64,000 nt of DNA. It comes from Variovorax sp. PMC12 (GTDB taxonomy: Bacteria; Pseudomonadota; Gammaproteobacteria; Burkholderiales; Burkholderiaceae_C). Below the pieces are notes generated by a model. The model saw only the letters and a program-made list of their open reading frames with translations, ran no database searches and was not told the DNA's origin. Of this stretch, positions 45,427-54,691 are shown piece after piece. The position numbers were made by a program, and so were the translations under genes. Position 1 is the first letter of the stretch, and the number at the start of each line of letters is the position of its first letter. The stretch lies in assembly GCF_003019815.1 (NCBI RefSeq), contig NZ_CP027773.1, forward strand, positions 2,181,001 through 2,245,000. Reading direction: 5' to 3'.

Positions 45427-46830
45427 ATGACGACCAAGCCCCTCTATTCGCTGGGCGTGCAGGAGCTGCACGCGGCCTATGCCGCCAAGGAACTGTCGCC
45501 GGTGGAAGTGGCGCGCTCGGTGAACGAGCGCATCGCCGCCTACGAGCCCGAGCTGCACGCAACCTGGCTGTTCCGCCCTGAACTCGCGCTCGAGCAGGCG
45601 CGCGCCTCCGAAGCCCGCTGGCTGGCCGGCAAGCCGCGCGGCATGCTCGACGGCGTGCCCGTGACCATCAAGGACAACCTCGCCACCGAAGGCGACCCGA
45701 TGCCGCTGGGCACCGCCGCCTACGACCTGGTGCCGATGAGCTACGACTCGCCGCCCGCCGCGCGCCTGAAGGAAGACGGCACGGTGCTGGTGGCCAAGAC
45801 CACCATGCCCGACCTGGGCATGCTGTCGTCGGGCCTGTCGAGCTTTCATGAACTCTCGCGCAACCCATGGGACGTTTCGCGCACGCCGGGCGGTTCCAGC
45901 TCCGGCGCCGGTGCTGCTGCGGCCGCAGGCTACGGCCCGCTGCACGTGGGCACGGACATCGGCGGCTCGCTGCGCCTGCCGGCCAGCTGGTGCGGCATCT
46001 ACACGCTCAAGCCCAGCTTCGGCCGCATTCCCCTCAGTTCACCCTACATGGGCCGCTGTGCCGGTCCGATGACGCGCACGGTGGCCGACTCGGCGCTGAT
46101 GATGGCGTCGGTCGCGCAGCCCGACGATCGCGACTACTCGGAGCTGCCGCCGCCGGTCATCGACTGGAACGCCTTCGAGGTCGATCCGTCGTTCCTCAAG
46201 GGCAAGCGCGTGGCGCTGCACATGGACGCGGGCTGCGGCCTGCCGCTCGATCCGCAGATCGCCGAGGCGGTGCGCCGCGCGGCGAAGCGCATCGAGGCTG
46301 CCGGTGCGCACGTCGAAGAAATCCCGGCCTTCATGACACCGAAGATGCTGCAGGGCATGGACCACTTCTGGCGCATGCGCTCGTGCATCGACATCCAGGC
46401 GATGCCGGCCGAGAAGCGCGCGAAGATCCTGCCGTACATCCGCGAATGGGCCGAGAGCGCCGCCGGATTCTCGGGCGCGCACATCTTCGACGCCTACAGC
46501 CAGTTCATCGCCACGCGCGCGGCCACGGTCGCCGCAACCAAGGCCTACGACTTCGTCATCTCGCCGGTGTCGCCCAACCTGCCCGCGCCGGCCGACCACG
46601 CCTCGCCGACCAACGATCCGATGCTGCCGCTGGAACACATCGGCTTCACGGTGCCCTACAACATGTCGGAGCAGCCCGCCGCGTCGATCAACTGCGGCTA
46701 TTCGGCCGAGGGCATGCCCATCGGGCTGCAGATCGCCGGGCGCCGTTTCGACGACCTGGGCGTGCTGCAGTTCAGCCGCGCCTTCGAGCAGATCCGCGAA
46801 GCACAGAAACCCTGGCCGGAACCCAAGTGA
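45427..46830 (+). CDS. Amidase-signature family hydrolase
   Basis: 467 residues. The Ser-cisSer-Lys triad is visible: Lys82 in VPVTIKDNLATEGDP, the cis-Ser within GGSSSGAGAAAAAG (157-159) and the nucleophile Ser181 in VGTDIGGSLRLPASWCG. There is no signal peptide, so it is cytoplasmic. It starts four bases after the binding-protein gene, within the same operon. It would release ammonia or an amine from an imported amide, with the aldehyde dehydrogenase and reductase downstream handling the carbon skeleton (inferred). GatA is excluded by context, as no gatB/gatC is present. Confidence 0.9.
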   Translation: MTTKPLYSLGVQELHAAYAAKELSPVEVARSVNERIAAYEPELHATWLFRPELALEQARASEARWLAGKPRGMLDGVPVTIKDNLATEGDPMPLGTAAYDLVPMSYDSPPAARLKEDGTVLVAKTTMPDLGMLSSGLSSFHELSRNPWDVSRTPGGSSSGAGAAAAAGYGPLHVGTDIGGSLRLPASWCGIYTLKPSFGRIPLSSPYMGRCAGPMTRTVADSALMMASVAQPDDRDYSELPPPVIDWNAFEVDPSFLKGKRVALHMDAGCGLPLDPQIAEAVRRAAKRIEAAGAHVEEIPAFMTPKMLQGMDHFWRMRSCIDIQAMPAEKRAKILPYIREWAESAAGFSGAHIFDAYSQFIATRAATVAATKAYDFVISPVSPNLPAPADHASPTNDPMLPLEHIGFTVPYNMSEQPAASINCGYSAEGMPIGLQIAGRRFDDLGVLQFSRAFEQIREAQKPWPEPK

Positions 46831-46855
46831 TCCGCCACAAGGAGACATCGACCCC

Positions 46856-48304
46856 ATGAACGCCACCCACTACATCGACGGCCGCCGCGTGGCGTCCGAA
46901 GGCAACGCCACCATCGACGTGATCGACCCGAGCGATGGCCAAAAATTCGGCGAGATCGCACGCGGCACCGCCGCCGACATCGATACCGCCGTGCGCGCGG
47001 CGCGCCAGGCCATGGGCGACAACTTCGACGGTACCTGGGGCGAGATGACGGCGCTGCAGCGCGGCCGCCTGCTCGGCAAGCTCGGCGCCGCCGTCATGGC
47101 CCACCACGAGGAGCTGGCCCAGCTCGAAGCCCGCGACACCGGCAAGGCACTGCGCGTGGCGCGCAACGACGCGACCGCGCTGGCCCGCTACATGGAGTAC
47201 TACGCCGGCGCCTGCGACAAGCTGCATGGCGACACGCTGCCCTACGAACGCGGCTACACGGTGCTGACCGTGCGCATCCCGCACGGCGTGACGGGCCACA
47301 TCATTCCCTGGAACTACCCGATGCAGATCGCGGGCCGCAGCGTGGGTGCGTCGCTCGCCGCCGGCAACGCCTGCGTGGTGAAGCCGGCCGAAGACGCCAG
47401 CCTGTCGCTGCTGCGGCTCGCCGAGCTTGCGACCGAGGTCGGCTTCCCGGCCGGCGCGCTCAATGTGGTGACGGGCTACGGCAAGGAAGCCGGCGCGGCG
47501 CTGTGCGCGCACCCGGGCATCGACCACATCTCCTTCACCGGCTCGACCATGACCGGCCGCAGCGTGGGCCTGGCCGCCGCCGAGCGCCACTGCCCGGTGA
47601 CGCTGGAGCTGGGCGGCAAGTCGCCGCAGATCGTGTTCGCCGATGCCGACCTGGACGCGGCCGAGCCGGTGCTGCTCAACGCCATCATCCAGAACGCGGG
47701 CCAGACCTGCTCGGCCGGCAGCCGCGTGCTGGTGGAACAGTCGGTCTACGAAGAAGTGGTGCAGCGGCTCGCGAAGCGCTTCACCGCCGTGCGCGCGGGC
47801 ACGCCCGCCGAAGACCTGGACATGGGCCCGCTCATCAACGAAAAGCAGTTCCGCCAGGTGCGCGACATGGTCTCGACGGCCGAGGCCGCGGGCCTGAAGG
47901 TGGCGGCGCGCGGCACGGTGTCGCCCAACGCACCGTCCAGCGGCTACTACCAGGAGGCCGTGCTGTTCCGCGATGTGCCGCACGACAGCGATCTGGCGCA
48001 GCGCGAGATCTTCGGCCCTGTGCTGGTCGTGATGCCTTTCGCCGACGAGGCGGAGGCGGTGCGCCTGGCCAACGGCACGGACTTCGGCCTGGTGGCCGGC
48101 GTGTGGACCCGCGACGGCGCGCGCCAGCTGCGCATGGCGCACAAGCTGCACTGCGGGCAGGTCTTCGTCAACAATTACGGTGCGGCGGGTGGTGTAGAAC
48201 TGCCCTTCGGCGGCGTGAAATCCAGCGGCTTCGGCCGCGAGAAGGGCTTCGAGGCCCTGCTCGGATTCACGACCCTCAAGACCATCGCAATCAAGCACGG
48301 ATGA
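46856..48304 (+). CDS. NAD(P)-dependent aldehyde dehydrogenase
   Basis: 482 residues. The catalytic Glu251 is in VTLELGGKSPQIVF and Cys285 in NAGQTCSAGSRVLV; the cofactor site shows IIPWNYPMQIAGR and FTGSTMTGRSVG. The C-terminus PFGGVKSSGFGREKGFEAL is canonical. It oxidises an aldehyde to the acid, presumably an intermediate from the amidase product. Betaine-aldehyde or gamma-aminobutyraldehyde type enzymes are close in pattern, but no choice can be made by eye. Confidence 0.93.
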   Translation: MNATHYIDGRRVASEGNATIDVIDPSDGQKFGEIARGTAADIDTAVRAARQAMGDNFDGTWGEMTALQRGRLLGKLGAAVMAHHEELAQLEARDTGKALRVARNDATALARYMEYYAGACDKLHGDTLPYERGYTVLTVRIPHGVTGHIIPWNYPMQIAGRSVGASLAAGNACVVKPAEDASLSLLRLAELATEVGFPAGALNVVTGYGKEAGAALCAHPGIDHISFTGSTMTGRSVGLAAAERHCPVTLELGGKSPQIVFADADLDAAEPVLLNAIIQNAGQTCSAGSRVLVEQSVYEEVVQRLAKRFTAVRAGTPAEDLDMGPLINEKQFRQVRDMVSTAEAAGLKVAARGTVSPNAPSSGYYQEAVLFRDVPHDSDLAQREIFGPVLVVMPFADEAEAVRLANGTDFGLVAGVWTRDGARQLRMAHKLHCGQVFVNNYGAAGGVELPFGGVKSSGFGREKGFEALLGFTTLKTIAIKHG

Positions 48305-48313
48305 AGACAACAC

Positions 48314-49204
48314 ATGACAACCACTGAACAGCAAACGCCGCGCAAGGTCGGCCTCGTCGGCGTCGGCCTGATGGGCCACGGCATCGCAAGCAACATCGTC
48401 AAGCATGGCCACCAGCTGACCGTGCTGGAACACGCGGGCAACCAGCCGATCGACGGGTTGCTGAAGGCCGGCGCCACTTCGGTGAAGGACGTGGCTGCGC
48501 TGGCTGCTCAGGTCGACGTGCTGATCCTGTGCGTCACCGGCACGCCGCAGGTCGAGGCCGTGATGCTGGGCGACCAAGGCGCACTGTCAGCGCTGCGCCC
48601 CGGTACGGTCGTGATCGACTGCTCCACGGCAGTGCCCGCCTCCACCGCCAAGGTGGCCGAGGCGGTGAGCGCCAAGGGCGGCAAGTTCATCGACGCGCCC
48701 ATGACGCGCACCGCCAAGGAGGCGGCCGAAGGACGCCTGAACCTGCTGGTGGGCGGCGACGCCGAAGTGCTGGCCTCGTGCCTGCCGCTGCTGCGCTGCT
48801 TTGCGGAGAACATCACGCACGTGGGCGGCATCGGCGCCGGCCACGCGATGAAGCTGCTTCACAACTTCGTGTCTCTGGGCACCGTGGCGCTGCTGTGCGA
48901 GGCAGCCGCCTGTGCGGAGCGCGCCGGCGTGAAGCCAGAGGTGTTCGTCGATGTGCTCGCCAAGGGCGGCGGCAATGGCGTGGCGCTGGAACGCGTCAAG
49001 CCCAAGCTGCTGACGGGCGGCACCGATTCGCTGAAGTTCTCGATGGCGAACGCCAAGAAGGACCTTGGCTACTACAACGACATGGCGGAACAGGCGTCGG
49101 CCGGGCACGGCATCGCGCAAGCCGTGGATGCGCTGCTGACGCAAGGCGTGGAGAAGTTCGGTCCGGACCGGATGGTGCTTGATCTGGTCGAAGCGTTGCG
49201 CTGA
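48314..49204 (+). CDS. 3-hydroxyisobutyrate / tartronate-semialdehyde dehydrogenase family protein
   Basis: 296 residues. The Rossmann start is VGLVGVGLMGHGIASNIVK, the substrate motif is FIDAPMTRTAKEAAEGRLN, and the catalytic Lys180 is in GIGAGHAMKLLHNF. The family reduces or oxidises small beta-hydroxy acids and semialdehydes such as tartronate semialdehyde. It is the last gene of the catabolic cluster, nine bases after the aldehyde dehydrogenase. With a tartrate-dehydrogenase-family enzyme at the head, C3/C4 hydroxy-acid chemistry is plausible but unproven. Confidence 0.88.
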   Translation: MTTTEQQTPRKVGLVGVGLMGHGIASNIVKHGHQLTVLEHAGNQPIDGLLKAGATSVKDVAALAAQVDVLILCVTGTPQVEAVMLGDQGALSALRPGTVVIDCSTAVPASTAKVAEAVSAKGGKFIDAPMTRTAKEAAEGRLNLLVGGDAEVLASCLPLLRCFAENITHVGGIGAGHAMKLLHNFVSLGTVALLCEAAACAERAGVKPEVFVDVLAKGGGNGVALERVKPKLLTGGTDSLKFSMANAKKDLGYYNDMAEQASAGHGIAQAVDALLTQGVEKFGPDRMVLDLVEALR

Positions 49205-49256
49205 TTGCCCAGATCGCTTAAGTCCTTGATCTTGTTGGACTCAGCGTGTGTGAATG

Positions 49257-49641
49257 TGGTGGAGCTGGGGGGATTTGAACCCCCGTCCGCAAGCCTTCAT
49301 CGCGCAGTTCTACATGTTTAGTGATCTGATTTAAGTCTCGCTTCCGGAACCGCGCAGTCACACGCTGAACCGGACGCCAGCACCCTATTTTCTCGCCCCG
49401 ACCCAAGGTACCCGGATCGAAGCCAGCCCATGTAATTATCCTTGCAGCCGGGAGGTCAGGATTGCTCCAGACCCCCTTGCCCAGCCCATCGGCCAACTGT
49501 TGCAAGGCTCACTGGCAATTAAGCAGCGAGTGCGAAACGTTCGTCGTTTGCAGTTAGTTTGTTTGAATCTGTTTTACGAGCGCATTCAGCTCGACATGCC
49601 CCGCTGCGACTCCGAACCCACGTCGAAACCAGTGCAGCCCC
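49257..49641 (-). ncRNA. ssrA: tmRNA
   Basis: One-piece transfer-messenger RNA of 385 nt that rescues stalled ribosomes. The 5' end reads GGGGCTGCACTGGTTTCGAC and the 3' end reads GGGTTCAAATCCCCCCAGCT followed by CCACCA. The acceptor stem GGGGCUG pairs with CAGCUCC including one G-U, and the T-arm GGTTCAAATCC is clear. The tag frame (49519-49551) encodes ANDERFALAA followed by TAA, the betaproteobacterial tag. The 5' end lies 12 bp beyond the gph stop codon on the same strand, so its promoter must lie within gph or it is processed from a longer transcript. Confidence 0.97.
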
Positions 49642-49653
49642 AAGCGACTCATT

Positions 49654-50325
49654 TTAGGCGCTATTGAGTAACTTCAAGAGCTCCAAGGGCGAAGATATTG
49701 ATGCGTCGGCCTTCCACAGGGCCGAATCGGCCTGCGAACCCATGTAGCCGTAGGTGGCGGCAACGGTGCGCATGCCCGCTGCGCGGCCCGCGATGATGTC
49801 CCGCTCGTCGTCGCCCACGTACATGCAGGCATCGGAAGGCACGCCGAGTCGGCGCGCGGCTTCATGCAGGGGCTCTGGATGCGGCTTGGCGAACGGCGTG
49901 GTGTCGCCGCTGATAACCGCTCCTGCGGTCTCGAAGAGCGGTATGGCGCGCGTGAGCGGGTCGGTGAACCGCATCGACTTGTTGGTCACGACACCCCATG
50001 GAAGCCCCTGCTCGCGCAGTGCTTCGATCAACGCATGAACGCCGTCGAACACCTGCGTATTGAGCAGCATGCGGCGCTCGTAGGTCACGAAGAACTCTTC
50101 GCGCAATTCATCGAACTCGGGCGACTCCGGCGTGATGCCGAAGGCCACGCCAAGCATGCCCCGCGCACCGGCCCCTGCCATCGGTCGGTATCTTTCGAGC
50201 GGATACGACGCCAAGCCGCGATCGGTACGCATCTTGTCGGCTGCCGCGCCCAGGTCGGGTGCGCTGTCGATCAGCGTGCCGTCGAGGTCGAACAGCACAG
50301 CTTTTGTCTTGAGCCCGCTGCTCAT
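49654..50325 (-). CDS. gph: Phosphoglycolate phosphatase (HAD family)
   Basis: 223 residues. HAD motif I is AVLFDLDGTLIDS with the nucleophile Asp, motif II is VVTNKS, the Lys of motif III is in TPFAKPHPEP and motif IV is YVGDDERDI. It dephosphorylates 2-phosphoglycolate. The start ATG 50323-50325 overlaps the ubiG stop (ATGA), the ubiG-gph order common in proteobacteria. ssrA begins just after it on the same strand. Confidence 0.93.
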   Translation of the reverse strand: MSSGLKTKAVLFDLDGTLIDSAPDLGAAADKMRTDRGLASYPLERYRPMAGAGARGMLGVAFGITPESPEFDELREEFFVTYERRMLLNTQVFDGVHALIEALREQGLPWGVVTNKSMRFTDPLTRAIPLFETAGAVISGDTTPFAKPHPEPLHEAARRLGVPSDACMYVGDDERDIIAGRAAGMRTVAATYGYMGSQADSALWKADASISSPLELLKLLNSA

Positions 50326-51041
50326 GCCGGAGCGCCCGGCTTCCGGGTGGCGAACATGTAGTTGACGCTGGTGTCGCCGCTGAGCCAGTAGCGGCGCGTC
50401 AACGGGTTGTGCTCCATGCCCCGGGTGTGCCGCAGGTCGAGCCCGGCTGCCCGGCAATAGGCGGCCAGTTCGCTAGGGCGAATCAACTTCGCGTACTCAT
50501 GCGTCCCACGCGGCAGCATGCCAAGCACGTATTCGGCGCCCACTATGGCCAGCATGAAAGACTTCAGGTTTCGGTTGATGGTCGAGAAGAACACCCATCC
50601 ACCTGGCTTCACCAGATCCGCGCAGGCCTGGATCACCGATGCCGGTTGCGGCACATGCTCGAGCATTTCCATGCAGGTGACGACATCGAAACTGCCCGGC
50701 TGCTCCGCCGCCAGCGCCTCAGCGCTGATCTCGCGGTACTTCACGCCGCGCGTGCCGGCTTCGAGCGCATGAAGTTGCGCCACCTTGAGCGCCTTGCCGG
50801 CCAGGTCGATGCCCAGAACTTCCGCACCCTTGCGAGCCATCGAATCGGCCAGGATGCCACCGCCGCAGCCGATATCGAGCACCCGGCGCTGCGAAATAGG
50901 CGCAATACCGTCGATCCATTCCAGGCGCAATGGATTGATTTCGTGCAATGGTCGGAATTCACTTTCCAAATCCCACCAACGGTGCGCGAGTTCTGAAAAC
51001 TTGGCCAGTTCGGCCGGATCGGCATTCACGTTTTCTGTCAT
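50322..51041 (-). CDS. ubiG: Ubiquinone biosynthesis O-methyltransferase
   Basis: 239 residues from ATG 51039-51041 (MTENVNADPAELAKFSELAH). The SAM-binding motif is VLDIGCGGGILADSMAR, and the family segments RWWDLESEFRPLHEINPLR, then CMEMLEHVPQP and INRNLKSFM are all present. UbiG performs both O-methylations in ubiquinone synthesis. A longer frame to 51083 begins with unconserved residues. Translationally coupled to gph. Confidence 0.96.
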   Translation of the reverse strand: MTENVNADPAELAKFSELAHRWWDLESEFRPLHEINPLRLEWIDGIAPISQRRVLDIGCGGGILADSMARKGAEVLGIDLAGKALKVAQLHALEAGTRGVKYREISAEALAAEQPGSFDVVTCMEMLEHVPQPASVIQACADLVKPGGWVFFSTINRNLKSFMLAIVGAEYVLGMLPRGTHEYAKLIRPSELAAYCRAAGLDLRHTRGMEHNPLTRRYWLSGDTSVNYMFATRKPGAPA

Positions 51042-51121
51042 GCAGCGATTATGAAACGAGCCATGCCCGACAACACCGAGCAAGGCTTTGCTGAATGAGC
51101 GAATGCCAATTCGACAGACAT

Positions 51122-51148
51122 AAAAAAACCCCGCCGTAGCGGGGTTTT
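51122..51148 (-). terminator. Intrinsic terminator of the ompA-like gene
   Basis: On the minus strand a 10-bp stem AAAACCCCGC / GCGGGGTTTT with a four-base loop is followed by a T run (A tract 51122-51128). It lies 23 bp past the ompA-like stop. Confidence 0.9.
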
Positions 51149-51170
51149 CATGATCGATGGAATCGATTGA

Positions 51171-51821
51171 TTAGTTGGCGCGGGTGCCGACCACTTCGAT
51201 TTCCACGCGACGGTTCTTGGCGCGACCTTCCTTGGTCTTGTTGTCAGCCACAGGCTGCGACTTGCCCTTGCCTTCGGTGTAGACGCGGTTGCGTTCGATG
51301 CCCTTCGAGACCAGGAAGGCCTTGACGGCTTCGGCGCGACGGACCGACAGACGCTGGTTGTAGGCAACCGTACCGATCGAGTCGGTGTGGCCCACAGCGA
51401 TGATCACTTCGAGGTTCACACCACGGATCTTCTCGACCAGGTCGGTCAGCTTCGCACGGCCTTCAGGCTTCAGAACCGACTTGTCGAAGTCGAAGAAGGC
51501 GTCAGCAGCGAAGGTCACCTTGTTGGCGGCCACGACCGGGGGAGCCGGGGGAACCGGAGCAGCAGGCGTAGGAGCCGTAGCGACAGGAGCAGCAGGAACC
51601 AGAGCACCGTCGCAACCAGCGGCAGCCGTTGCGGGCGTCCAGTTGGCATCGCGCCAGCACAGTTCGTTCGTGCCGTTCTTCCAGACCAGTTCGCCGGTGC
51701 CGTTTTGCCAGTTGTCGATCGTAGGACCGCCGTCCGCAGCGGTGACACGGGTCTGCGCGCCGGCGGCAGTGGCGAGCGCAGCGACTGCAAACATCATCGC
51801 CACTTTATTCAGTTTCTTCAT
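51171..51821 (-). CDS. OmpA-family outer membrane protein
   Basis: 216 residues with a signal peptide (MKKLNKVAMMFAVAALATAA, cleavage near GAQ). A short domain with WQNGTGELVWKNGTNELCW and a second Cys precedes a Pro/Ala-rich linker (about 75-97). The OmpA peptidoglycan-binding domain (about 100-216) has FFDFDKSVLKPEG, VIIAVGHTDSIGTVAYNQRL and KNRRVEIEV. There is no eight-stranded barrel, so it is a short periplasmic/outer-membrane OmpA-like protein common in Burkholderiales. GGAGAACC precedes the ATG, and a strong terminator follows. It is divergent from gyrA. Confidence 0.93.
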   Translation of the reverse strand: MKKLNKVAMMFAVAALATAAGAQTRVTAADGGPTIDNWQNGTGELVWKNGTNELCWRDANWTPATAAAGCDGALVPAAPVATAPTPAAPVPPAPPVVAANKVTFAADAFFDFDKSVLKPEGRAKLTDLVEKIRGVNLEVIIAVGHTDSIGTVAYNQRLSVRRAEAVKAFLVSKGIERNRVYTEGKGKSQPVADNKTKEGRAKNRRVEIEVVGTRAN

Positions 51822-52045
51822 GGTTCTCCTCTTGGGGAAAAAGCCGCAGCCGCGCTGCGAATCAAGGACGCTTTAAGTGACCACCACCCAAAACGTTGAG
51901 GCGATTGTGCCATAGGGTCTTTGGCAAACAGGCCGCAGGACGGCCCCGAAGCGTAGGACGGAGGCGGAATAGAGGCCTTGTGTTGCGGCGGTGCGACACC
52001 CCTCACAGCGTAAAATTTCACCTTCCTGCCGCCAGCACCTCGTTC

Positions 52046-54691
52046 ATGACCTCCTTCGCAAAAGAAACCCTGCCCATCAGTCTTGAAGAGGAAATGCGCA
52101 GCAGCTATCTCGATTACGCCATGAGCGTGATCGTCGGCCGAGCGCTTCCCGACGCCCGTGACGGCCTCAAGCCAGTACACCGGCGCGTGCTCTACGCGAT
52201 GCACGAACTCAACAACGACTGGAACCGGCCGTACAAGAAGTCCGCCCGTATCGTCGGTGACGTGATCGGTAAGTACCACCCGCACGGCGACCAGTCGGTC
52301 TACGACACCATCGTCCGGCTGGCCCAGGACTTCTCCATGCGCCACATGCTGGTCGACGGCCAGGGCAACTTCGGGTCGGTCGATGGAGACAACGCGGCCG
52401 CAATGCGTTATACGGAAATCCGGCTGGCCAAAATTGCGCACGAAATGCTGGCCGATATCGACAAGGAAACTGTCGACTTCCAGGACAATTACGACGGTTC
52501 CGAAAAAGAGCCGAAGGTGCTGCCGAGCCAGTTGCCCAATTTGCTTGTGAACGGCTCGGGCGGTATTGCGGTCGGCATGGCCACCAATATTCCGCCGCAC
52601 AACCTGAACGAGGTCGTCGACGCCTGCCTCTACCTGCTTCGCAACCCCGAAGCCTCCATCGACGAACTGATGGAAATCGTGCCGGCGCCCGACTTCCCCA
52701 CCGCCGGCATCATCTACGGCATCAACGGCGTGAAGGACGGCTACCGTACAGGCCGCGGCAAGGTCGTGATGCGCGCCAAATGCCACTTCGAGGACATCGA
52801 CCGCGGCCAGCGCCAGGCGATCATCGTCGACGAGCTCCCCTACCAGGTCAACAAGAAGACGCTGCAGGAGCGCATGGCCGAGCTGGTGCACGAGAAGAAG
52901 ATCGAAGGCATCAGCCACATCCAGGACGAGTCCGACAAGTCGGGCATGCGCCTAGTGATCGAGCTCAAGCGCGGCGAAGTGCCCGAGGTCGTGCTCAACA
53001 ACCTCTACAAGCAGACTCAGCTGCAGGACACCTTCGGCATCAACATGGTGGCGCTGGTCGACGGCCAGCCCAAGCTGTGCAACCTGAAGGACCTGATCCA
53101 GGTCTTCCTGCAGCACCGCCGCGAAGTGGTCACGCGCCGCACCGTCTTCAATCTGCGCAAGGCACGCGAGCGCGGCCATGTGCTCGAAGGCCTGGCAGTG
53201 GCGCTGGCGAACATCGACGAGTTCATCCGCATCATCCGCGAATCGCCCACGCCGCCGGTCGCCAAGGCCGAGCTCATGACGCGCAGCTGGGACAGCAAGC
53301 TGGTGCGCGAGATGCTCACGCGCTCGCGCGCCGACGGCGGCGTGATCAACGCCGACGACTACCGCCCCGAGGGCCTCGAACGCCAGTACGGCATGGGCGG
53401 CGACGGCCTCTATCGCCTCTCGGACACGCAAGCCCAGGAAATCCTGCAGATGCGCCTGCAGCGCCTGACCGGCCTCGAGCAGGACAAGATCGTGGCCGAG
53501 TACAAGGACGTCATGGCCGAGATCGACGACCTGCTCGACATCCTGGCCAAGCCCGAGCGCGTCTCGACCATCATCGGCGACGAGCTGGGCACCATCAAGC
53601 AGGAGTTCGGCCAGTCGAAGGTTGGCGCGCGCCGCAGCCTGGTGGAGCACAGCGCCTACGACCTCTCGACCGAAGACCTGATCACCCCGACCGACATGGT
53701 GGTGACGCTCTCGCACAGCGGCTACATCAAGAGCCAGCCGTTGGGCGAGTACCGCGCCCAGAAGCGCGGCGGCCGCGGCAAGCAGGCCACGGCCACCAAG
53801 GAAGACGACTGGATCGACCAGCTCTTCATCGCCAACACGCACGACTACATCCTGTGCTTCTCGAACCGCGGCCGGCTGTACTGGCTCAAGGTATGGGAAG
53901 TGCCTGCGGGTTCCCGCGGCTCGCGCGGCCGTCCGATCGTCAACATGTTCCCGCTGCAGGAAGGCGAGAAGATCAACGTCGCCCTCGCCCTCACCGGCGA
54001 AAAGCGCACCTTCCCGGCCGACCAGTACGTGTTCATGGCGACCTCGATGGGCACCGTCAAGAAGACCGCGCTCGACGAGTTCAACAACCCGCGCAAGGGC
54101 GGCATCATTGCCGTGAACCTGGACGAGGGCGACTACCTGATCGGCGCCGCCCTGACCGACGGCAAGCACGACGTGATGCTCTTCAGCGACGGCGGCAAGG
54201 CCGTGCGCTTCGACGAGGAAGACGTCCGCCCGCTGGGCCGCAACGCGCGCGGCGTGCGGGGCATGTCGCTCGACCCGGGCCAGGGCGTGATCGCCATGCT
54301 GGTGGCCGAGGACGAGCAGCAAAGCGTGCTCACCGCGACCGAAAACGGTTACGGAAAACGCACAAGCATTACGGAATACACGCGCCACGGCCGCGGAACC
54401 AAAGGCATGATCGCGATTCAACAGAGTGAGCGCAACGGCAAGGTCGTTGCCGCCACACTCGTGCATTCGGATGATGAGATCATGCTCATTACCGACAAGG
54501 GCGTGCTTGTACGCACGCGGGTTGCCGAGATTCGCGAACTGGGTCGTGCGACGCAAGGCGTCACGCTGATCGGACTCGACGAAGGCGCCAAACTCAGCGG
54601 GCTGCAACGTATCGTCGAAAACGACGCGAATGGCGAAACCGAGCCTGACGCGGACGATACTTCCTCATCTTCAACGGAGAATCCTCAGTGA
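52046..54691 (+). CDS. gyrA: DNA gyrase subunit A
   Basis: 881 residues. ATG 52046-52048 gives the canonical start with SLEEEMRSSYLDYAMSVIVG. The catalytic Tyr122 is in AAAMRYTEIRL. The C-terminal beta-pinwheel carries the GyrA box QKRGGRGKQA. In the quinolone-resistance region the segment is HPHGDQSVYD, so residue 83 is Gln rather than the Ser of E. coli, while Asp87 is kept. Its TGA overlaps the GTG start of the next gene. It heads the plus-strand housekeeping run toward rpsA. Confidence 0.98.
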   Translation: MTSFAKETLPISLEEEMRSSYLDYAMSVIVGRALPDARDGLKPVHRRVLYAMHELNNDWNRPYKKSARIVGDVIGKYHPHGDQSVYDTIVRLAQDFSMRHMLVDGQGNFGSVDGDNAAAMRYTEIRLAKIAHEMLADIDKETVDFQDNYDGSEKEPKVLPSQLPNLLVNGSGGIAVGMATNIPPHNLNEVVDACLYLLRNPEASIDELMEIVPAPDFPTAGIIYGINGVKDGYRTGRGKVVMRAKCHFEDIDRGQRQAIIVDELPYQVNKKTLQERMAELVHEKKIEGISHIQDESDKSGMRLVIELKRGEVPEVVLNNLYKQTQLQDTFGINMVALVDGQPKLCNLKDLIQVFLQHRREVVTRRTVFNLRKARERGHVLEGLAVALANIDEFIRIIRESPTPPVAKAELMTRSWDSKLVREMLTRSRADGGVINADDYRPEGLERQYGMGGDGLYRLSDTQAQEILQMRLQRLTGLEQDKIVAEYKDVMAEIDDLLDILAKPERVSTIIGDELGTIKQEFGQSKVGARRSLVEHSAYDLSTEDLITPTDMVVTLSHSGYIKSQPLGEYRAQKRGGRGKQATATKEDDWIDQLFIANTHDYILCFSNRGRLYWLKVWEVPAGSRGSRGRPIVNMFPLQEGEKINVALALTGEKRTFPADQYVFMATSMGTVKKTALDEFNNPRKGGIIAVNLDEGDYLIGAALTDGKHDVMLFSDGGKAVRFDEEDVRPLGRNARGVRGMSLDPGQGVIAMLVAEDEQQSVLTATENGYGKRTSITEYTRHGRGTKGMIAIQQSERNGKVVAATLVHSDDEIMLITDKGVLVRTRVAEIRELGRATQGVTLIGLDEGAKLSGLQRIVENDANGETEPDADDTSSSSTENPQ

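Noticed and set aside
49205..49256. AGTCC/GGACT hairpin after ssrA as a terminator
   Set aside because: Only five pairs, a loop of 11 bases and no T tract in the direction of transcription.
49218..49505. Minus-strand frame of 95 codons
   Set aside because: It lies in ssrA and just downstream of it; the RNA structure and tag explain the sequence.
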